64,000 bases of DNA, taken from Dryas octopetala. Lineage: Eukaryota > Streptophyta > Magnoliopsida > Rosales > Rosaceae. The notes below the pieces were generated by a model. The model saw only the letters and a program-made list of their open reading frames with translations. It searched no databases and was not told the DNA's origin. Within the stretch, counting starts at the first letter, position 1, and each line of letters begins with the position of its first letter. Position numbers and translations under genes: made by a program. Below are positions 24,180 to 35,848 of this stretch, piece after piece. Where the stretch lies: positions 19,964,001-20,028,000 of the forward strand of contig OY992835.1 of the NCBI GenBank assembly GCA_963921425.1, given 5' to 3'.

Positions 24180-25189
24180 TCTTGAAAAGCCAATCTGATC
24201 AGAGCCAAGACACCCAGAAAAACCCAGTTGGAAAATTTTCTGCTCAAGTCACCTCCCCAACTTAGCAAACACTTGGGGATAAATATAGGCAGCTGCTTAG
24301 GTAGGCCAGCATGCATAGTAGGGACTAGAATGGAAATAAAAGTGGCTGGCCATAAAGCGAAATTATCAACATAGAGAAACTAAAGAAGATTCCTTTGTCA
24401 CTTCTTTGTACTCTGAGACTCAAATATAGGTGTAAGACAAATTAGATAATATATGCAGAGCATAAAGGTGTAGGAGAGAGTGTTGGTCTGGAGAGGTGTA
24501 CAAGTAAATTTTCTCTCTTTGTATCTTCCTTTGAATCTATTCTTGCTTGGCAGTAGAGAAATATGAAAATTGGGGTTTTCTGAACTTTATTTGCTTGCTT
24601 TCTACTCAAAGACCTCTCCCTCTTTATATGAGGTTCTACATTTCTCAGGAAGTTACTATTTAAACTTAAATCTGTTAAATGGATCCTTGGAATCTTGTAT
24701 ACTTATTTTGCTCATCTCTTAATGGTCCAAAATGTTTTAACATATTTCTTTTTAATCAGCATGGCGTACATTAACAATCATATATATCTCAGATACATGT
24801 CTCAGCTTGCACACACACTAATGTATGAAGTTATCGTTCAGAGAGGTTAAGCAAGTTATAAAAAGTATATATTTGATGCACATATAATACCACATCATTG
24901 AGTTGAAAGTATGAGTAAGCATTCTCAGCTTGATGTGATAATAGTTAAACTTCACACTTACAGGACTCTTGGTTTATGCTCATCATTGAACCTGAAATCT
25001 AGGTGTTTTTGTTTACCAATGTAACCAGGGAGGCACAGAGGCTGAAAGGTCAAATTAATACACACTTTCACGAACATGAACACACACACGCACACATGCA
25101 CGCAGGTGTTTTTGTTAGCATTTGGCAACATCCCTCTGCCATCTATCACCCAATTCTTCTCCCTAAGAGAATATTATGTTTCAGAGTTC

Positions 25190-25700
25190 AAAACACAACC
25201 TCTAAACTTACTTGGACAATAAATTATATGACCGTTGCCAACGACCCCTTTCCATCTATAACCATTGAGGCTTGAACAGTTCTCGAATTTAGAAAGAAAA
25301 TTTAATTAGCTTCATTACTGAAAATGTAAATTGTGTTAAGAGTTCAAATTTAAACTTGGATAAAACTATGATACCGTTGGCAATGGTCCCTTGCCATCTA
25401 TAAGGATTTTTTAGAAGAAAATTAATTGGCTTCATTACTCAAAATGTAAATTTTGTTTTAGAGTTCAAATTTAAACATTAGTTCTAAACTTGATAAAACT
25501 ATATTACGTTGCCAACGGTCCCTTGCCATCTATCAGGATCCAGGCTTGAATTTTTGATGAAGTTAGAAGTTAATTTAATTAGCTTCCTTACTCAAAATGT
25601 AAATTATGTTTTACAGTTCAAATTTAAACATTAGCTCTAACCTTGAATAAATTACGTAACCGTTGGCAACGGTGACCTTCCAAATATAATCTCTACCATT
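25190..25700. repeat. Tandem repeat, four diverged units of about 130-155 bp
   Basis: A core like CCGTTGGCAACGG followed by a 'CCCTTGCCATCTAT' type tail recurs at about 25232, 25374, 25506 and 25660. Between cores each unit repeats 'TTAATTAGCTTCATTACT' and 'CAAAATGTAAATT..GTT' type sequence. The core is itself nearly palindromic, and its orientation (GGCA versus GCCA in the centre) alternates between units. Confidence 0.75.
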
Positions 25701-25879
25701 GTTATCGTCTATGACATGAAATGGCATGAAATCCTGTGCTTGACAAGGCAGTTAAGCTTACTCGGGCTATAAGTTATGTTCAAAGTTCAAATTGTCCATC
25801 ATTGAATGATTGCCAAGCTACAGCCTCATTCAGAGCAATAATGACCCTTCTCAAAAGATGCTAGTTACTGATCAGGGAG

Positions 25880-26045
25880 TGTTTGTCCATGGCACTTCCT
25901 AGACTCTCCCCTTCGACGATGCTTGGAAGCTCAACTATGCTGTTTGTTACAAACATGAATCAAAGACTGCCGCGGTTGGCTGCATTGTGCGAGATCACAA
26001 TGCAGTGTTCAGAGCTGGCTTGGCAGCACCTTTGGGCACTGGTGT
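25880..26045 (+). pseudogene. RNase H-like remnant of a LINE retrotransposon
   Basis: A frame on the plus strand reads 'WKLNYAVCYKHESKTAAVGC' followed by 'IVRDHNAVFRAGLAAPLG', which matches the start of the RVT_3/RNase H-like module seen at the 3' end of plant LINEs ('KLN.D......AA.G.I.RD..G'). Catalytic context is degraded, and no reverse transcriptase is nearby. Presumed dead fragment. Confidence 0.55.
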
Positions 26046-27330
26046 CTGCAGCTTTTTAACGACCTTTAATAGGGGGAGAGTTTGAACTTGGGTGAAGAGG
26101 GGACAATTCAACGAACTTTCCAACTGGGCTACCCCAACAATTGCACATATGCCATCTACTTAATCTTCTATTCAAATAAGGGAGAAAGTTTAAGGTAATA
26201 ATGTAATATGGCATGACATGGATACACAAGTACAAGCACAAACATGGCATGAGCATGAATGGCCCGTGTTGGCCTAGATTTTAACTATTTGAACAGGTAT
26301 GAGCACATCACAATCATTAAGTGGGCCAGCACAAAGCGCAAATAGGCATAACATAAACAGTCGGCCTAGCCCATTTGACACATTTAATCATGATTGATAG
26401 TGAAATTTTTATTACATACTCCATTAGATCAATGATGGTAACTTATAAAAACCATCGGTACTTTCGATGAGTGTTGTGTCCTAGTCGTATCCATCTTAAA
26501 TGTGCTATAATGCCTTATATATTTATTCATGGTGTAATAATCGTATTATGTGTCAATGCTTCAAAATTAAATTACAAAATCGATGACTAATTAATTTTCT
26601 TGGGTAACACCAATGCTGGCCTAAGATAGGGGGAGAGGCTGTTGGAGTTTTTTTTTTTTTTTTTTTGGTTCTGTTCATGTTGGGAGTTGCTACCCACTCA
26701 TTGTGGATGGAGGACCCTACTAACCTGGGATTTAGAGGCGTGCTTTGTGCGACTTCATCGAAGTAAAGAGACTAAGACCACCACACTCCACCTAGCTCGG
26801 CTTCGCTCGAACAACTAACCACTTTAAGTCTTTAATGCCTTATTTTACAAGCCTACGCTATTGTGAAATTATTATGTGTAACCGATACATCATCACTTGG
26901 TGTAATCAATTCAACGTATTATAATATAGCTGGATGTTATTAATATTATACTTTATTAATATAAATATACCGTTCAATAATACTCTTACACGTTGGATTA
27001 GTTATACCAAGTGACGGTGCATCGGATACACCCAATAATTTTTCCACGCTACTAGGGGTTTTTTTTTTTATCATGTATTTTGATTTTTAAAGAGTAAAAA
27101 TAGGAATTAAGAATTTACCAAAAAAATGAAGGGGTTGGTTGAGAAATTTTTTGGGTATATATAGAAGAAACAAACTGGGCCAAATCCGACATCAGTTTCA
27201 AGAGACTTTAAGAAAACACTAAAAACCCAAGGCAACGGTAACTTTCTGTGTCTTGTCTTCCCCTTTGCTGCTTAAATAAAAGACCAAAACCAAACTTCAC
27301 CAACACAAAAGTTCTTAGCTTTATTCCACA

Positions 27331-28368
27331 ATGGTAGTTGAAGAAACAGGTTCACTCACTTCACTGAAACAACAACATCAACAAGAACAAGAAGAAGAAA
27401 GAGAGTGGCTTATCCCGTTGAGTAGTACTACTTGTAAAGTGATTGAGTATTTGCAGCCACTCATGTCAAAAGAGCTTCTCTGCAAGTTTCCAGACAACTC
27501 TGCATTCGATTTCGACTACACTCAGAGCTCAATATGGTCCCCATTGGTCCCTCGCGCTTACACTCCCATGGATTTGGACTTCGATTTGGATTTCATGACA
27601 CCCAGAAAGCTCAACTTTGAGATGGGGTTGGAGCTAAACAATCAAGACAGCAGCCTCAAGAAAGTCACTTCTAGTATTAAGAAGAAGATGTCCACCACTG
27701 CTTTTAATCTTAATCGGAGTGCTTTAAAGAACAAGGTGAAGAAGAAGAAGAAGAGCAAGAAAAACAAGATGGGATTGGCCTCTGATTTCTCTCCAACTCC
27801 TGTTAAGGTTAACTGTAACCCCATAACCTCAAAGGTACATTTTTTATCTGGGTTCTTAGATCTTTCTTTTGTCTTTCTTTATATATATGTATGATTGAAA
27901 ATTGAAAATTTCTTGCCTCTTATAAGCTGAAAGGCTCTAGATCACTGAATCTGAGATGTACCCATTTGAACTTTTCTCTGGAAAACTTAGGATTCAGGGA
28001 GTTTCACAAAGAGTGATGACATTGTACAAGCACTTTCAAGTAAAATTTTGAAATTTTTCTGGGAAACAGAACATTTCAACACTGTTCTACTAAGCAGTGT
28101 TATTATCAGATTTTCATTTAATAGGGGAAAAATTAGAATTTTAATCAATCCGGTAACTGAAATTTCTCTCTGTTTGATCTGTTAATTAGTTGATTTTTAA
28201 ATACAAAGTTTTCGTTACTGATTTTGAATTGTTTTCTCTTAAATGTCACTTTGTGTTCAGGTATGGAATAAGGTGCTGAAAGCTGCCTCTAAACATTTCA
28301 AGAAAAAGAAGAGAGATCCCATCGACCACGTGAGGCTCTCCAATTACTTGAGAGATGGAAATATTTGA
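27331..28368 (+). CDS. Lysine-rich protein of unknown function
   Basis: Two exons, 27331-27834 and 28261-28368, join in phase 0 with GT/AG borders and give 203 residues. The N-terminal half is acidic and Gln/Glu-rich (residues 10-30) with aromatic/Asp clusters ('AFDFDYTQSSIW', 'MDLDFDLDFMTPRKL'). The middle is a strongly basic patch ('KNKVKKKKKSKKNK', about residues 133-146) that could be a nuclear localisation signal. The conserved-looking C-terminus 'WNKVLKAASKHFKKKKRD' continues to 'HVRLSNYLRDGNI'. I do not recognise the family. A TATA-like 'GGGTATATATAG' lies about 165 bp upstream, and 3' flanking DNA to 28691 separates it from a convergent glycosyltransferase gene. Confidence 0.75.
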
Positions 28369-28691
28369 AGGCTTCCTCATTTGTAATTCTTTATTTTTTC
28401 ATTTGTTTTTTAATTTGGCCATTTTATTGTTTCATTTGTTAATTTATTTAATTCTCTGTAATCTCCATTTTCATAACTTAACATGACTTCGTGGCTGTAC
28501 CAAATAATGAAATATGTTCTCTTTATTACATTTTACTAGATTATAAGCTTCAAACATGAATGCAAATCATGTGTTATGTGTATCTATGTGTTGTGAGAGT
28601 GTGAGACACAGCAAATTATAAGCTCTTGCAAACCATGCACTAATAAAATTTTACACTAGAATTGTGACCCATCACAGAAACTCAATTGCTT
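28369..28691. other. Spacer between convergent genes
   Basis: AT-rich 3' flanks of the genes on either side. Nothing else is seen. Confidence 0.6.
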
Positions 28692-30140
28692 TTACTTAAG
28701 GCTTGCCAACATAACCTCAATCAAGCTTCCAAATGAAGTAGATGAAGACCCACCAACACTAACAGCCCTCCTAGACATTTCACTCATCTCCTGGACCCTC
28801 GTCCTCAGCTCAGCATCACCATCCATCACACATCTCACAGCCCTCTCTATCTCATCTGCCATCACAGAATCACCACCGCCCTTTCTGTGGTCCAATCTCA
28901 TCTCCACAGCCAACCCCAAATCCCTCACCATCTGAAAAGCATTGATCTGTTGCTCTGCATACAATGGCCATGTCGCAATAGGCACACCATACCACAAGCT
29001 CTCCAATATAGAGTTCCACCCACAGTGTGATACAAAGCCACCAATTGCTCTGTGAGCCAGGACCTCCATTTGAGGAGCCCAACCACATAGAATTCCTAAC
29101 CCTCTGGTCCTCTCCAAGAACCCTTGAGGCAAAAACTCCTCATGGTTTTTAAGATCACTTGGCATTACAAACTTTTCCTTATCTGGGTTTTGGCGTACGG
29201 ACCACAAGAACCTTTGGCCACTCTGCTCAAGCCCAAGTGCAATCTCTCTTAACTGGGGTTCATCAAGGCTTCCAAAGCTTCCAAAGCAGAGGAACACCAC
29301 CGATTTTGGAGGCTGGTCATCAAGCCACTTCATGATCATGTCAACTTGGGTCCGACCAGGCTGAACATGAAGCTCACCCTTGATGTCAATCAGGGGTCCA
29401 ACTGTGTAAACAGGAGGTGTTTGATCATCACCATCCAAAAGTGAGCCAACCGCATGGGATTCCAGCTCCAAAAACGTGTTGACGATTATACCCTTGGTCT
29501 CTTTGAATCTCCTAGCATGGTCAGAAAAGGAAACGTACCCACCCTCCTTGTTCAATGCAAACGCAGGCAAAGAACTGGCGGGAATTGGGTTGGCATAACT
29601 CGGTATGATCGACTCAGGGTCCGATTCTTGAAACACCTTGCCAACTCGGTCGTACCGTGTAGGAAGGTGGAGCAAGAACCCCAGAAAGCCTGCACCAGAA
29701 GTGAAAAACAGATAAGATGGAACCTTGAGCTCGTTGGCTATATCAATCATGGTGGTGCAGAACATGTCGACCACCAAGCCAGCGAGTTGAGCCGAGTTGG
29801 CTATTAAACTGGTAGCAATGACGTCTCTGACATGGTGCTTGTGGCTATCTATGTAAAGGGTGATGTATTTTTCTACAGACTGATGAAGAAGCTCTAGTGG
29901 GGGGGTGTTCACAGAGGGAAGGTGGATGAGTGTTATGTGGGTGTGGGAGGCTGCACCAAGTGATTGAGTATTAATAGTACTACCACTGATTGAGTCTTCA
30001 AATGCTGATTTCATGACCAGGATTGTAACTGAGAATCGGTCAGAACGATTCAATAGGCGTTTGGAAAACTCTATGGTGGATACCATGTGGCCGATCGCCG
30101 CTGTGGTAATGAACACCAGCTCTGCTCTCTGCTTCTTCAT
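28692..30140 (-). CDS. UDP-glycosyltransferase, UGT71 type (copy 1)
   Basis: A single-exon ORF of 482 residues, the normal GT1 length. Catalytic His18 ('AAIGH') and the activating Asp125 ('VVDMFC') are present. The 44-residue PSPG box (about 354-397) runs from 'WAPQMEVLAH' through '[19 protein letters not shown]' to 'YAEQQ'; the closing Gln favours UDP-glucose as donor. Such cytosolic enzymes glycosylate small phenolics, terpenoids or hormones; the acceptor cannot be read from sequence. Unlike the other copies it lies on the minus strand, left of the PPR gene, and is clearly more diverged (for example 'SVRQNPDKEKF' where the others have '[10 protein letters not shown]'), so it is an older paralogue. 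Confidence 0.95.
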   Translation of the reverse strand: MKKQRAELVFITTAAIGHMVSTIEFSKRLLNRSDRFSVTILVMKSAFEDSISGSTINTQSLGAASHTHITLIHLPSVNTPPLELLHQSVEKYITLYIDSHKHHVRDVIATSLIANSAQLAGLVVDMFCTTMIDIANELKVPSYLFFTSGAGFLGFLLHLPTRYDRVGKVFQESDPESIIPSYANPIPASSLPAFALNKEGGYVSFSDHARRFKETKGIIVNTFLELESHAVGSLLDGDDQTPPVYTVGPLIDIKGELHVQPGRTQVDMIMKWLDDQPPKSVVFLCFGSFGSLDEPQLREIALGLEQSGQRFLWSVRQNPDKEKFVMPSDLKNHEEFLPQGFLERTRGLGILCGWAPQMEVLAHRAIGGFVSHCGWNSILESLWYGVPIATWPLYAEQQINAFQMVRDLGLAVEMRLDHRKGGGDSVMADEIERAVRCVMDGDAELRTRVQEMSEMSRRAVSVGGSSSTSFGSLIEVMLASLK

Positions 30141-30960
30141 TGCAGTTGGTCAGTGGTCACTGTGTTTCGTCCACATTGTGCTTATTTGTGTTCGATATGT
30201 ATATATTTGCACTACTTTTTGTGGATGAGGTACCTATGTCTTTCCCTTTTTATGTGGCACAAATTCAATGAAAAAAACACAAACTTTATCCAAATAAGAC
30301 AAAAAAAATATCCAATATTAATGGAACATATAATGAATAAAATAATTGGGTTTCACCTCTAAAAAAATGTGATACACATGTAATAATGTCAATTCCCATT
30401 TTTGCACCCCTAAAATGCCCATTCTCCAGGAGTGCTCATCCTCCGGGAGAGCTCATACTTCGTAGTGCTCATCCTTCTAGGTATTGTGAGAAATGGTTTG
30501 AGGAAAATTCAAGAATTAGGACGGTAAAATGGTCTTGTTAGTAATTTCATTTCAGTTAGCAAAAAATATAATTTTGCCATCCAAATTTTTTAAAATATAT
30601 TTCTTATGAAGATGAAAGTTATGAAACTCTTATCTATAAAGATTTTATTTCAAAGAAAAATTTTAAGGGTAGGAATTAAAAATAATTAAGCCTTTAGAAT
30701 TAACTCAAGTAGTGAGGGTGAATGAAATAAAAGTTAGAATTAAACTAGATCTAGGATTCGATTCTCTCCAATTTAACAAAAAAAAAAAATAATAATTATA
30801 CAATTCTTTGCCTATTAAAATAATTATTAAATTGTGAAGGAGTTCTATAAAAATGAGCAGGCAGCAGCCTAACTAAACTACCAACCAACCAAACAATATC
30901 ACAATCCACGAAAACAAAACAGGAGGGAAAGGACCAGCAGAGTAATTCACCCACACCACC
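30141..30960. other. Divergent promoter region of UGT copy 1 and PPR gene
   Basis: AT-rich spacer shared by two divergent genes. A small repeat of 'GTGCTCATCCTYC' type motifs occurs near 30430-30480. No other feature is seen. Confidence 0.55.
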
Positions 30961-33435
30961 ATGACCATGGCTTCCTCTTCTCTTCCTCTACCTCTCTCCA
31001 CACCCTCTCCCGCTACTCAAACCGCCATAACCAACCCTCCTGACAACCTCTCATCCCCAATCCTCCCACTTCCAAAACTCAAAACCCCCAGCATTCGCTC
31101 TCGCCTAAGCAAGCTCTGCCAAGAAGGCCAACCCCACCTTGCCCGCCAACTGTTTGATACTCTGCCTCGCCCAACAACTGTTCTTTGGAACACCATCATC
31201 ATTGGGTTCATTTGCAACAACATGCCTAATGAAGCCCTGTTGTTCTATACCCAGATGAAAAAGCTCTCTCCCCACACCAAATGTGACCCTTACACTTACT
31301 CTTCCACCCTCAAAGCCTGCGCTGATACGCGCAATTTCAAGATAGGTAGAGCGGTGCATTGCCACATTCTTCGGTCCCTGCCAAACCCCAGTAGGATTGT
31401 GCATAATTCTCTTATGAATATGTACTCTGCTTGTTTCAATGAATTTGATTATTCCAAGTATGATTTAGTACGTAGAGTTTTCGATACAATGCGTAAGAGA
31501 AATGTGGTTGCGTGGAATACGTTGGTTTCGTGGTATGTTAAGACGGAGAGATATGCAGAAGCAGTTAAGCAATTTAGGATGATGATGCGAATGAGAATAA
31601 CACCGAGTGCTGTCAGTTTTGTCAATGTTTTCCCAGCTTTCTCTGCTATGGGAGATTATAAAAATGCCAATGTTTTATATGGTTTGCTTCTTAGGTTGGG
31701 TGGTGAATATGTGAGTGACTTGTTTGTTGTGAGCTCGGCGATATTTATGTATGCTGAGCTTGGTTGCCCTGATTATGCTAGGAAGATTTTTGACCATTGT
31801 TTGGAGAGAAACACAGAGGTTTGGAACACCATGATTAGTGGGTATGTTCAAAATAGCCTTCCTAATGAAGCAATCAACCTTTTCTTTCAAGCCCTACAGT
31901 CAGAACAGGCTGTTCTTGATGAGGTTACTTTTCTATCCGCTTTAACTGCATGTTCACAATTGCAACAGTTGGAATTAGCTGGACAACTACATGCTTTCAT
32001 TATTAAGCGTTTGGCAGTGATGTCTGTTATTTTACTAAATGCAACTATCGTGATGTATTCAAGGTGCAATTCTATTGAGATGTCGTTCGAAATTTTTCAT
32101 AAGATGCCCGAAAGAGATGTTGTTTCATGGAATACTATGGTCTCTGCACTTGTGCAGAATGGGTTGGATGATGAAGCTTTAATGCTTGTTTATGAGATGC
32201 AAAAGCAAAAGTTTATGATTGATTCTGTAACTGTAACTGCTCTCCTTTCAGCTTCATCGAATCTTAGAAACTCAGATATTGGAAAGCAGACCCATGCTTA
32301 TCTTATTAGGCATGGAATACAATTCGAGGGGATGGACAGTTATCTCATAGACATGTATGCTAAATCTGGTTCAGTAAGGATTGCGGAACGAATTTTCAAA
32401 AAAGATTATACCAATGACAGAGATCAAGCCACTTGGAATTCGATGATTGCTGGGTACACACAGAATGGGCTAATTGAAGAAGCCTTTGTTGTCTTTAGGC
32501 AGATGCTTGAGCAAAATCTAATACCAAATGCTGTGACCTTAGCATCAATTCTCCCAGCTTGTAATCCAGTGGGGAACATAAATATGGGTAAGCAACTTCA
32601 TGGGTTCTCTATCCGCCGCTACCTGGACCAAAATGTCTTTGTGGGAACTGCTCTAATTGACATGTACTCCAAATCTGGTGCAATCACTTATGCTGAAAAT
32701 GTATTTTCCAAAACCCATGAGAAGAATTCTGTCACATACACCACAATGATTCTGGGTTATGGTCAGCATGGAATGGGAGAGACGGCTCTTGCTTTGTTTC
32801 ACTCGATGAAGGGATCTGGCATCGTGCCTGATGCCATTACTTTTGTTGCAGTCTTGTCTGCTTGCAGTTACACTGGTTTGGTTGATGAAGGTCTTTCTAT
32901 ATATGATTCAATGAAAAGGGAGTATAATATTAAACCTTCAACGCCACACTATTGCTGTATAGCAGACATGTTAGGGAGGGTTGGAAGGGTGGTTGAAGCC
33001 TTTGAGTTTGTCAAAGGGTTGGGCGAAGAGGGTGATGTGATGGAAATCTGGGGATCACTTCTCGGGGCGTGCAGAATTCATAAACAATTTGAATTAGGAA
33101 AGATTGTTGCTGAGAAATTGCTTGAAATAGAGACAGGAAATGGAAAGACAGGCTACCATGTTTTGCTCTCAAATATGCATGCCGAGGAAGGAAAGTGGGA
33201 AAATGTTGATAATGTGAGAAAACAAATGAGGGAAAAAGGTTTGAGGAAGGAGACTGGATGTAGTTGGATTGAGATCACTGGTTTTTTGAATTGTTTCATA
33301 TCTAGGGACCAAAAGCACCCTCAGTGTGATGAGATATATGATATGTTGAAGGAATTGACCATGACGATTAAAGATGCCGGTTGTAGGCCTTCTCTCAGTT
33401 CCCATCTAGATGCAGTCTTGGAGCCTAATGAGTGA
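30961..33435 (+). CDS. E-class pentatricopeptide-repeat protein (At3g22150/AEF1-like)
   Basis: A single-exon ORF of 824 residues. The N-terminus is Ser/Pro/Thr-rich and lacks acids, as in organelle transit peptides. From about residue 45 the protein is a chain of PPR motifs of the PLS type; examples are 'VVAWNTLVSWYVKTERYAEA', 'EVWNTMISGYVQNSLPNEA' and 'DVVSWNTMVSALVQNGLDDEA'. The last ~130 residues are the E and E+ extension ('WGSLLGACRIH', 'GCSWIEI', 'HPQCDEIYDML'); no DYW domain follows. E+ proteins bind organelle RNA upstream of a C-to-U site and recruit a deaminase in trans. Length and class agree with Arabidopsis At3g22150 (AEF1, atpF/nad5 editing), which I recall; orthology is inferred and supported by gene order. 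The second Met is two codons downstream. Confidence 0.93.
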   Translation: MTMASSSLPLPLSTPSPATQTAITNPPDNLSSPILPLPKLKTPSIRSRLSKLCQEGQPHLARQLFDTLPRPTTVLWNTIIIGFICNNMPNEALLFYTQMKKLSPHTKCDPYTYSSTLKACADTRNFKIGRAVHCHILRSLPNPSRIVHNSLMNMYSACFNEFDYSKYDLVRRVFDTMRKRNVVAWNTLVSWYVKTERYAEAVKQFRMMMRMRITPSAVSFVNVFPAFSAMGDYKNANVLYGLLLRLGGEYVSDLFVVSSAIFMYAELGCPDYARKIFDHCLERNTEVWNTMISGYVQNSLPNEAINLFFQALQSEQAVLDEVTFLSALTACSQLQQLELAGQLHAFIIKRLAVMSVILLNATIVMYSRCNSIEMSFEIFHKMPERDVVSWNTMVSALVQNGLDDEALMLVYEMQKQKFMIDSVTVTALLSASSNLRNSDIGKQTHAYLIRHGIQFEGMDSYLIDMYAKSGSVRIAERIFKKDYTNDRDQATWNSMIAGYTQNGLIEEAFVVFRQMLEQNLIPNAVTLASILPACNPVGNINMGKQLHGFSIRRYLDQNVFVGTALIDMYSKSGAITYAENVFSKTHEKNSVTYTTMILGYGQHGMGETALALFHSMKGSGIVPDAITFVAVLSACSYTGLVDEGLSIYDSMKREYNIKPSTPHYCCIADMLGRVGRVVEAFEFVKGLGEEGDVMEIWGSLLGACRIHKQFELGKIVAEKLLEIETGNGKTGYHVLLSNMHAEEGKWENVDNVRKQMREKGLRKETGCSWIEITGFLNCFISRDQKHPQCDEIYDMLKELTMTIKDAGCRPSLSSHLDAVLEPNE

Positions 33436-35848
33436 TAAAGAATACCTGTTAAAGATTTTTTGCCATCCTGTGTTTTCAAATGGGAGGCCACTTATTCCCA
33501 GTTTTGGGAACATGGAGAGAGCTAATTATGGACCAACTAGATTGGCTGATTTCTGGCAAGTCAATTAGCATGTCTTGATAATTGATTTTAACTTCAGCTT
33601 ATATTTCGGTTATCCTAAATGATGCTTTGAAAGCTGGAACTCTACTCTTTTGCTAATTCAGGCTTTGGTGCAGCCCAGCAGTTGTTCAAAGCATATTTTC
33701 TCTGATGGTGCTCAAGTTTGTCTTTATGGCCTTTGGTTGTGAACTTGGGCAATGGGGACAGAGCCAGAGTAGGTTAATAAGCTGTCATTTCCATGAGGTC
33801 TTACTACCCCTAATTCAGGTCAGTTTGAAAGCATGATTTCTATTTATAAATAGTGTTGCATGCAGGTTATATATCTTCACTTAAATGATACTTTGATCTT
33901 GATGGAATACCCTGCATGAGTAGTGGTTCTTTCTTTCATTTGGCTTACCAGTATGTGTGCATCTTATTATATCGGTTGCTCTTCTTCCATGAACTCTTGA
34001 ATGTGTTTATGTTTTCTGCTCTAGCGATTTCCACTGGAAAGACTTATAAACTTACGATTGCTGAAATTATGATATACCCAAGTTATAGAACATGCCACCT
34101 GAGTTTTATATGGAAGCTGTGAAGCAGGGTGACAGTTCTAATATTCCCTTAAGTCAGACCAATTTGGAATCGGTTTGCATATGAACTGTAAGATAAATTG
34201 GTCAAGCAAGCTATGTTTCCCTAAATTTGGACCTTTTACATTCAACTTTTTTTTTTTGTATGAAACACAAAAAGGTCTTGGTAGTTTCATATTTTCTGAG
34301 AATAGTTTGGCAATAATAATTCAGAGAGGGTGCTTGCTAAATCTCTATTTGAGACATATGCATAAAAGTGCATAAACACGAATTTGTAATTATAGGAAAT
34401 TTTTGCGCATGAATGCCACCGGAAATGTTTGTTAATGAATTCAGTAATGTATTATCCCCAATTCATGAGATGAGACTACCGTATGTGCAATAAGTTAATA
34501 ACCCACCGGGATGCGTTATGGTTTTTTGGGTTTTATTTTTAGTTTTTTAATTTTAAGTGAGTATAAGTTATTTAGAAACATCTAAAAAAAAAATGATTTT
34601 TAAGGGTAAATTGGGAAATTTTTGAAAATTTTTTTTTTCTGATTTGACAAAAAAATAGGTGGAGGTGGTAGATTGGCACTTGAGAGAAAGTCTGGGTGGT
34701 AAATCCACAAAATCTTTTTTCTAGGTGGTGATTGCACACAAACCCCAAAGTATAGGTGGTATTTGTGCAAATTTCTCATAATATAATTACCTTGTGTTCT
34801 TTATACATTCCTGCTGCATGTATAGTTAAAATCAAATGCTAGATACGATCATGTTCTTGGGATCCTAGAAAATATGAAAATGCCAACATGGTTATGGTCA
34901 TATGCAGCCACAATGAGGAACTGGTCAGTCTTTTGAAGGTGAAAGTTGGTCATAATCCTGACAAAGAATAACTGTAATTTGGATCACAGGGCACATGAAG
35001 GAAGTCCGTTGTCCTCTGATCATCAAGGGAGGTTCTAGTGCTACAGCTGGGCATTTTTCTATTGTACAGTAATAAAAGGAAGCTGTATTACTCGGTATTC
35101 TTATTATTTATCTTATCTTTTGTGTAATATGTTTTCTTTGTCGCCAAGTTTTGACGAATTCTTTTGCTAATTTAAAATTTATAGTAGTTAAAGGCGTGAA
35201 CTAAGGATCAAAACTTCTTAATTGTCTTTTCTTTATTAGTGAGAACTGACAAATGTGCATCATGGAGATAGTTCTTCTTCAACTTTTACTTAAAAGACAA
35301 TATAATTATTATTGAACTCTATGGTGGTGGACCTTAGCGCTTTTTTCTTTGATTTTTACAGGAAATCGAATTAACATAAAGATGGTTCTACATTACTACG
35401 CAAGCCAACTCATATCGTAGGATTTATCTGAGAAGGTTTCCTCATCTGCTCTGCCCCATAAGGTAATCCAGGACTCAAACCGAAGCACACAGGAAGTTTT
35501 CTTTTTTAACTGCCCAAGCAATGGACCGAGCTTCCCACACTCTACTACGTACGCCTAGTCAAGCCAAAATCAATTTGTTGTTTTGCTTGGTTTCCTAGTC
35601 TTCTCCCCTAGACTTTGTCCAATGCCAGCAAAGCCATGACATCACTTGCATACTTGGGGCCACTGGGCATGCACATGATACCTTGGGCATCACGTGAGGG
35701 ATGAGCTTTGCTATATTCCTCATAGATTTAAATATGTGTATATATATATATATATATATAGTATCATTCTTATCCACATATCCTCACAAGTGTCAAGTGA
35801 TATCACCATATATCTCTAAGACAGTAAGACTCCATCTCCATCCCCCAA
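33436..35848. other. Spacer between PPR gene and UGT copy 2
   Basis: The first part is 3' flank of the PPR gene. About 35185-35300 is a block repeated at 37688-37810 and, in part, at 60915-60985. The right end is the promoter of UGT copy 2, with a conserved box (35624-35657) and a TA run serving as a possible TATA region (35738-35761). No other gene is supported. Confidence 0.55.
35624..35657 (+). promoter_or_regulatory. Conserved UGT-array promoter box
   Basis: GCCAGCAAAGCCATGACATC followed by ACTTGCATAC. The same block recurs upstream of the other array members at 39491-39529, 59501-59534 and 63414-63447. It combines a TGACATCA-type core, related to bZIP/TGA sites, with a CATGCATG-like half site. 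It lies about 200 bp upstream of the ATG. Confidence 0.6.

Larger units (their letters stand above)
24180..27330. other. Intergenic region with tandem repeats and a LINE remnant
   Basis: It holds the promoter of the X8 gene at its left end, a four-unit tandem repeat (25190-25700), a degraded RNase H-like fragment of a non-LTR retrotransposon (about 25880-26045), and the promoter of the gene at 27331. The remainder is AT-rich with no supported gene. Confidence 0.5.
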
